From Paraglomus occultum (Eukaryota > Glomeromycota > Glomeromycetes > Paraglomerales > Paraglomeraceae), in the NCBI GenBank assembly GCA_910592205.1, contig CAJVPJ010001026.1:1-13159 (forward strand): DNA of 13,159 bases, read 5' to 3'. How positions within the stretch are numbered: position 1 is the stretch's first letter; each line of letters opens with the position of its first letter. The notes beneath the pieces were generated by a model that saw only the letters and a program-made list of their open reading frames with translations, ran no database searches and was not told the DNA's origin. The position numbers and the translations under genes are program-made. Positions 8,741 to 13,159 of the stretch are shown piece by piece.

Positions 8741-9500
8741 GCATCATATTGTTTCAGTTTTTTTCTTGCTCACAGCATTTATTATTGCTCGTATTCTTGC
8801 TGTTTTTGGTACTGTTTTTCGTTTTGTCTTTTTTTTTTGACAAATTTTATCTATGCTAATTTACTTTTTATTCCAGCTTGACGCTATCATATGTAATATT
8901 AAAATAGCAAAACAATAAAAGCGTAAGTTGGTTAAAGTTGTTTGGTATCAATTGTTTCGAGCATTTAGTCATTTGTCTGTAATTTTTTTAATAAACGCAT
9001 GCTTGAGATTGCATAACGCTGTAATCGCTTAATCCAAATGAAATTTACATCATTCGAACGGATTAATTATACCATCTTAGCGATGTTTTGTAATCAGTTT
9101 TATTCTTACTTGTTTATGTTGACAGCTATTGTCATTTGCAAGAGTTTAAGCCCTTAAACATTAAAAATACAATTTGTAGAAAATACCTATAGGTAAGTGA
9201 CAGTATACAGTCATAGTAAGCCTTTGTAATAAAGTTTGATGTATTATTGCGTACTCTTATCTCATGTTATTGTAAAAAAAAATGTTAACGTGTTATTATT
9301 ATCAATTGTCATGACATGTTTCGATAAATATATTAAAAAAAATCTTAATAGCCGAATCTAATTCCGATCTGATTTATAGTTCGCAAGCCATCACCTTCTA
9401 AGCATTTGAAAACTATACTCCCATTTCATAGTGATATATAACAGTGCTGGTTAGAATTAACAATGTATATTACACTTAAGGTGTAATTATAAGCCATATT
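8741..9500. other. T-rich intergenic stretch
   Basis: Long T tracts and AT-rich DNA with no convincing frame. A short hairpin TTACAC-TTAAG-GTGTAA is at 9470-9486. Confidence 0.3.
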
Positions 9501-9530
9501 TGCTAGCGTTATTGCAGTATTGATCAGTAC

Positions 9531-9713
9531 TTGGGACAAGCCTGCCTTAGTAATCATCATATACATTCTAACAGGCGACCGTACTATCTACATTCTAATT
9601 TAGTAACAGAACCTGCATACAACAAGCGACATAGCATCCCTATAGCCTTGTATTTGAGAAAGTTGTACGATTTAGGCATAAGAGAAAAAAATACGACGAC
9701 GTATGGTTTATAA
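9531..9713 (+). other. Possible exon remnant followed by AATAAA
   Basis: A plus-strand frame of about 60 codons without an ATG start contains PAYNKRHSIPIALYLRKLYD and ends TTYGL at a TAA. Base composition is less AT-biased than nearby DNA, and an AATAAA lies immediately after (9719-9724). This would suit the last exon or a decayed end of a gene. I do not recognise the family and found no upstream exon. Confidence 0.25.
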
Positions 9714-9736
9714 TGTCGAATAAAGTTTTCTGTTAG

Positions 9737-9770
9737 AGAACTGAGAGGTCTATTAACGTTTCTCAGTTCT
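9737..9770 (+). other. Perfect 10-bp stem hairpin
   Basis: AGAACTGAGA (9737-9746) pairs exactly with TCTCAGTTCT (9761-9770) across a 14-nt loop, and the stem could extend inward with G-U pairs. It lies 13 nt after the AATAAA at 9719-9724. It could be a transcript 3'-end structure or a relic of an inverted repeat. Confidence 0.5.
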
Positions 9771-9958
9771 GGAGACTGTTATTTGTCTCGGATGTTTTAG
9801 AACTTAAAATTTCCTCACTCATACGGCATCTCCCACGGATATGGCTTCGCTTCTCCTGTTGCTTCTGTTAATACTGCAAATTTGATGTAAAGAGCAGAAG
9901 TAAAAAACTCGCTACCCAAAAATTGCGTTGTGGCTGAAATCAGGTGTAACAAGATTGA

Positions 9959-9963
9959 CCAAT
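9959..9963 (+). promoter_or_regulatory. CCAAT box upstream of the BTB-BACK-Sel1 gene
   Basis: A forward CCAAT lies about 65 nt before the ATG at 10028, and a weak TATA-like GTATATCA lies around 9981-9988. The arrangement fits a eukaryotic core promoter, although single motifs are weak evidence. Confidence 0.3.
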
Positions 9964-10027
9964 GAGAACGTACCACCGTACCGTATATCAGCCGATTAAA
10001 ATAGAAAAAAGTTGAACTTTGCACGAA

Positions 10028-12584
10028 ATGGATGTCGTAGTTGATTTGTCCTCAGGCCTTTTCTCAGCTTATGACAAGCTTTACGAAAGCGGCAAATATG
10101 CAGATCGGAAAAGAACCAAACAGCAAAATATTTTTCGTTCATTCACTGATATTGTGTACACGAAGCTCATTCCTTGAGAATAGCTTAACCGGAAATACAG
10201 AGACACCTAGTACTAGAGAGATTCAAAACAGTGCTATGATGTTTGAAGATGTGTCACCCGATGTTTTCGAAATTCTGTTGAGGTAAACCAACACGAATAA
10301 CATATTATCAGAGGCATCATACTTATTATTATATCAATCTTGATGCTCACTGCACCCAACATCAATATTAAAATTTATTTTTTGTAGATTTATCTATACT
10401 GGACAAATTTTCTATGATTCATGCAAACATGTGGATTGGATCAGTCTTCTGGATGGAGCTAGCAGATTTGAAATGTTTGATCTTCTCATTGCAATTGAAA
10501 CCTACTTGATTGAGAAACAAAAGGAATGGATTCAACAGAATCTTGTTGCAGTTCATAAATATGCTCTTTCTACTGCTTTCTTGAAAGGGCTTCGAGGTTA
10601 TTGCGATCAAATTATGGTCTCACAGCCAGATATTGTATTTAAATCAAGTGAGTTTGCAACTTTGTCAAAGGAAGCTTTGATCAATCTTCTCAAGAGTGAT
10701 GACTTCAGCATGGAAGAAGATGATATTTGGTTGTTGGTTGTGGAATGGGCTAGTAAACAGGTGTCTGAACAAGAGCTTGGAAATGATCTGAATAATTGGT
10801 CATCACATGACATCAAGGCTGTAAAGGATATTATAGCAGATTGTTTACCTCACATAAGATTCTTCAGCATGCCCCTTGAACAGGCTCTTCCATTTGATGA
10901 TTTATTGCCAAGGTCATTATATTATGATATACTTGCTTTTCAATTGAATATCAATTATATTCCAAACACTATAATTTTATTACCAAGGTCAAAACAAAAA
11001 TGTAATCTTGATTTAGTTACTAAATTACAAGCACAATATAAACTTGGTGATGGTTATGAAAATGGAACTGGGATGAAAGAAGATATTCAAAGGGCAGTTC
11101 AATTATACCAACGAGCAATGAAGCAGGGAAATGTTGCTGCACAGTATAGTCTTGGCTGCTGTTATCAATATGGAATTGGGGTAGGGAAAGATGCTGGAAA
11201 GGCAGTTGACTTATATAAAAAAGCGGCAGAGCAAGGAAATGTATCTGCATGCAACAATCTTGGTCAGTGTTATTATCATGGAATTGGGATAAAAAAAAAT
11301 TTAAGGAAAGCAATTGAATTATATGAGAAGACAGTTGAACAAGGACATGCTGATGCACAGTGTAATCTTGGTAATTGCTACTATTATGGAACTGGAGTAG
11401 AAAAAGATATTGAAAAGGCAATTGAGTTGTATCAACAAGCAGCTGAACAAAAACATGCTGGTGCACAAAATAATCTTGGCCATTGCTATCATTATGGAAT
11501 TGGGGTAAAAGAAAATTTAAGAAAAGCAGTCAAATTATATAAAAAGGCAGTTGAACAAGGAAATGCTGATGCACAGTATAATCTTGGCCATTGCTATCAT
11601 TATGGAATTGGAGTAGATAAAGATTTAACAGAAGCAGTTGAATTATATAAAAAGGCAGTTAAACAAGGAAATGCAGCTGCACAGTATAATCTTGGTGATT
11701 GCTACTATTATGGAACCATAGTAAGGAAAGATGCTAAAAAGGCAGTTGAACTGTATCAAAAAGCTGCTAAACAAGGAAATCCTATTGCACAAAATGATCT
11801 TGGCTATTGCTATCAACATGGAATTGGAGTTGGAAAAGATGCTGGAAAGGCAGTTGAACTGTATAGGAAAGCATCAGAGCAAGGAAATGTATCAGCAAGT
11901 AACAATCTTGGCCATTGTTATCAATACGGACTTGGAGTAAAAAGTAACTTAAGAAAAGCAGTTGAATTATTTAAGAAGGCAGTTGAACAAGGGAATGCTG
12001 ATGCACAGTATAATCTTGGTGTTTGCTACTATTATGGAACTGGAGTAGAGAAAGATACAAAAAAGGCAGTTGAGTTGTATCAACAAGCAGCTGAACAAAA
12101 TCATGCTGGTGCACAAAATATTCTTGGCCATTGCTATCGTTATGGAATTGGCATAAAAGAAAATTTAAGAAAAGCAGTCGAATTATACAAAAAGGCAGCT
12201 GAACAAGGAAATGCTGATGCACAGTATAATCTTGGTGTTTGCTACTATCATGGAACCATAGTAGAGAAAGATGTTAAAAAGGCAGTTGAACTGTATCAAG
12301 AAGCTGCTAAACAAGGAAATGCTATTGTACAAAATGATCTTGGTTATTGTTATCAACATGGAATTGGAGTAGAGAAAGATATTGGAAAGGCAGTTGAATT
12401 ATATAAAAAAGCAGTTGCTCAAGGGAATGTTGCTGCACAATATAATCTTGGTGATTGTTACTATTATGGAATTGGAGTAGAGAAAAATGTTACAAAGGCA
12501 ATTGAACTGCATCAAAAAGCTGTTAAACAAGGAATTCCATTTGCACAGAACAACCTTGTCAGATTTTATTTCAATCACTTATGA
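10028..12584 (+). CDS. BTB-BACK protein with C-terminal Sel1 repeat array (two exons, BTB frameshift)
   Basis: Exons 10028-10282 and 10388-12584 join in phase. The BTB part shows the expected F-VHSLILCTRSSF and FEILLRFIYTGQI motifs, followed by a BACK-like segment (around 10640-10760: SSEFATLSKEALINLL, then DDIWLLVVEWA). From 11031 there are 14 full Sel1 repeats of exactly 36 residues (LGxCYxxGxGVxKDxxKAVELYxKAxEQGN) plus a partial fifteenth. BTB-BACK modules usually mediate dimerisation and cullin-3 ligase binding, and Sel1 repeats form alpha-helical scaffolds, so a protein-binding adaptor is likely; the partner is unknown. The ATG at 10028 opens a good BTB start (LSSGLFSAYDKLYESGKYAD), but its frame stops at 10160-10162, and the rest of the domain lies in the other frame from about 10098. 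Intact translation could instead begin at the ATG at 10071 (802 residues after splicing), with a scrambled N-terminus. Confidence 0.88.
10283..10387 (+). other. Intron 105 nt within the BTB domain
   Basis: The donor AG|GTAAAC and acceptor TTTTTTGTAG|A are both good. Splicing restores AG+A as arginine and gives the continuous BTB reading FEILLR-FIYTGQIFYDS, exactly as expected for the family. Confidence 0.92.
11031..12581 (+). repeat. Sel1 coding repeat array, 14 x 108 nt plus a partial unit
   Basis: Units start every 108 nt from 11031 to 12435 with no indels, each beginning at an AQ-like pair. Units 2, 3, 4 and 5 resemble units 8, 9, 10 and 11 more than their neighbours, and units 7 and 8 resemble 12 and 13. 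This points to duplication of a multi-unit block. Units 5 and 11 differ at 7 of 108 bases by my count. The partial last unit (12543-12581) loses the consensus (LVRFYFNHL) and may act as a cap. Confidence 0.93.
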
Positions 12585-12954
12585 TGCAACTTTTGTTTAA
12601 GATGTTTTCATAATAGGTTAGGTCAATAAAGGGTCTTATTTAGTTAATATTAGCATATAAATGAAAATATGTACAGTCAAGCTGGATATAACAGTACTTT
12701 CATTGGGTCATGCTTTTATTGTTAATATATAATGAGTTTTTATAGTAATAGTTATGAAAAAAACATTATATGAGATATGATTGCATTCAATTTTATTGAA
12801 AAAAAGAGATTCAATGATAATAATAATACAATCTACATTCTGATGTAAAATCGTCTAATGTTGACTGTTTATTATTATTGACATTATGTTATCAGTACTT
12901 GTTTTCATAAGGAGCATACCATTTTCACATTGTTATTAAAATTTGCAGGTAGTA
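12585..12954. other. AT-rich 3' flank of the Sel1 gene
   Basis: Apart from the AATAAA noted separately, no gene, RNA or repeat was recognised. AT tracts dominate. Confidence 0.3.
12625..12630 (+). terminator. Polyadenylation signal of the BTB-BACK-Sel1 gene
   Basis: AATAAA lies about 40 nt after the TGA at 12582-12584, a usual distance, and is followed by GGGTCTTATTTAG. Confidence 0.5.
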
Positions 12955-13159
12955 CAGTCAAAGCTCGTTATAATAGAAAGTTGGGCACAGCCCATGGATG
13001 CCCTTATAGCGCGAGTCCACAATAGTGTGCATGATTTGTTATAATGGACTTATTAATTATTACACGTGACATTCCATTATAATGCGATACGATGATTCAC
13101 TTAATAATAAATGTCATCAGAATATTCCCTCGTAAGTGAAAGACTTAGTCACAATCTTT
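12955..13159 (+). mobile_element. Left end of a second pogo/Tigger-type element (truncated by the window)
   Basis: A TA dinucleotide (12953-12954) is followed directly by CAGTCAAAGCTCGTTATAAT, the form expected of pogo/Tigger ends inserted at TA. Subterminal GTTATAAT/ATTATAAT copies follow near 12969, 13039 and 13076, with a self-complementary TTGGGCACAGCCCATGG segment in between. No transposase frame is visible before the window ends, so the other terminus and autonomy are unknown. Confidence 0.5.

Noticed and set aside
9815-10024. 69-codon minus-strand ORF upstream of the BTB gene
   Set aside because: It covers the likely promoter of the BTB gene, starts directly against its ATG and shows no motif.
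11020-12222. Long minus-strand open frames and the plus-strand frame at 11731-11940 over the Sel1 array
   Set aside because: They mirror the regular 108-nt repeat codon pattern of the real Sel1 frame and have no own domain.

Overview
The window looks like nuclear DNA of an arbuscular mycorrhizal fungus (Glomeromycotina, Rhizophagus-like). It is strongly AT-rich and gene-poor, with small GT-AG introns. Its genes belong to families expanded in that lineage: a MULE/FAR1-type transposase, an RTC4-like domain and a BTB-BACK-Sel1 repeat protein. A broken minus-strand fragment recalls the N-terminal region of the expanded kinases of these fungi. This assignment comes from family recognition, not from a search.

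Layout. Positions 1-553 (minus) hold a decayed, kinase-leader-like fragment whose parts lie in different frames. Positions 559-2427 (plus) encode a Mutator-like transposase: FAR1-type zinc-binding region, DDE core (D200, D262, E372) and, after an intron, a SWIM zinc finger. The reading frame then slips by one register and continues at 2402-3626 as a zinc knuckle, an acidic linker and, across three further introns with matching phases, an RTC4-like domain ending at a stop at 3624-3626. The most interesting reading is that transposase and RTC4 domain form, or once formed, one chimeric gene.

Positions 3627-10027 are about 6.4 kb without a convincing gene, but full of repeat structure. They hold an inverted repeat pair (4428-4489 and 5951-6031), five spaced copies of a 25-30 bp motif (5479-5866), a GC-rich inverted/direct-repeat island with a 13-G run (6378-6493), a probable pogo/Tigger-type non-autonomous element (about 6665-7102) and several perfect hairpins.

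Positions 10028-12584 (plus) encode a BTB-BACK protein with 14 full Sel1 repeats plus a partial one. It has one clear 105-nt intron and an apparent frameshift in the first part of the BTB domain. Its repeat array grew partly by duplication of a multi-repeat block. The right end (from 12955) looks like the start of a second pogo/Tigger-type element running off the window.

The genes do not form a pathway. The region reads as a transposon-rich segment with one host-type scaffold gene (BTB-BACK-Sel1) and a transposase-RTC4 locus. Several coding regions contain single frameshifts, so either decay or indel errors in the assembly must be kept in mind.
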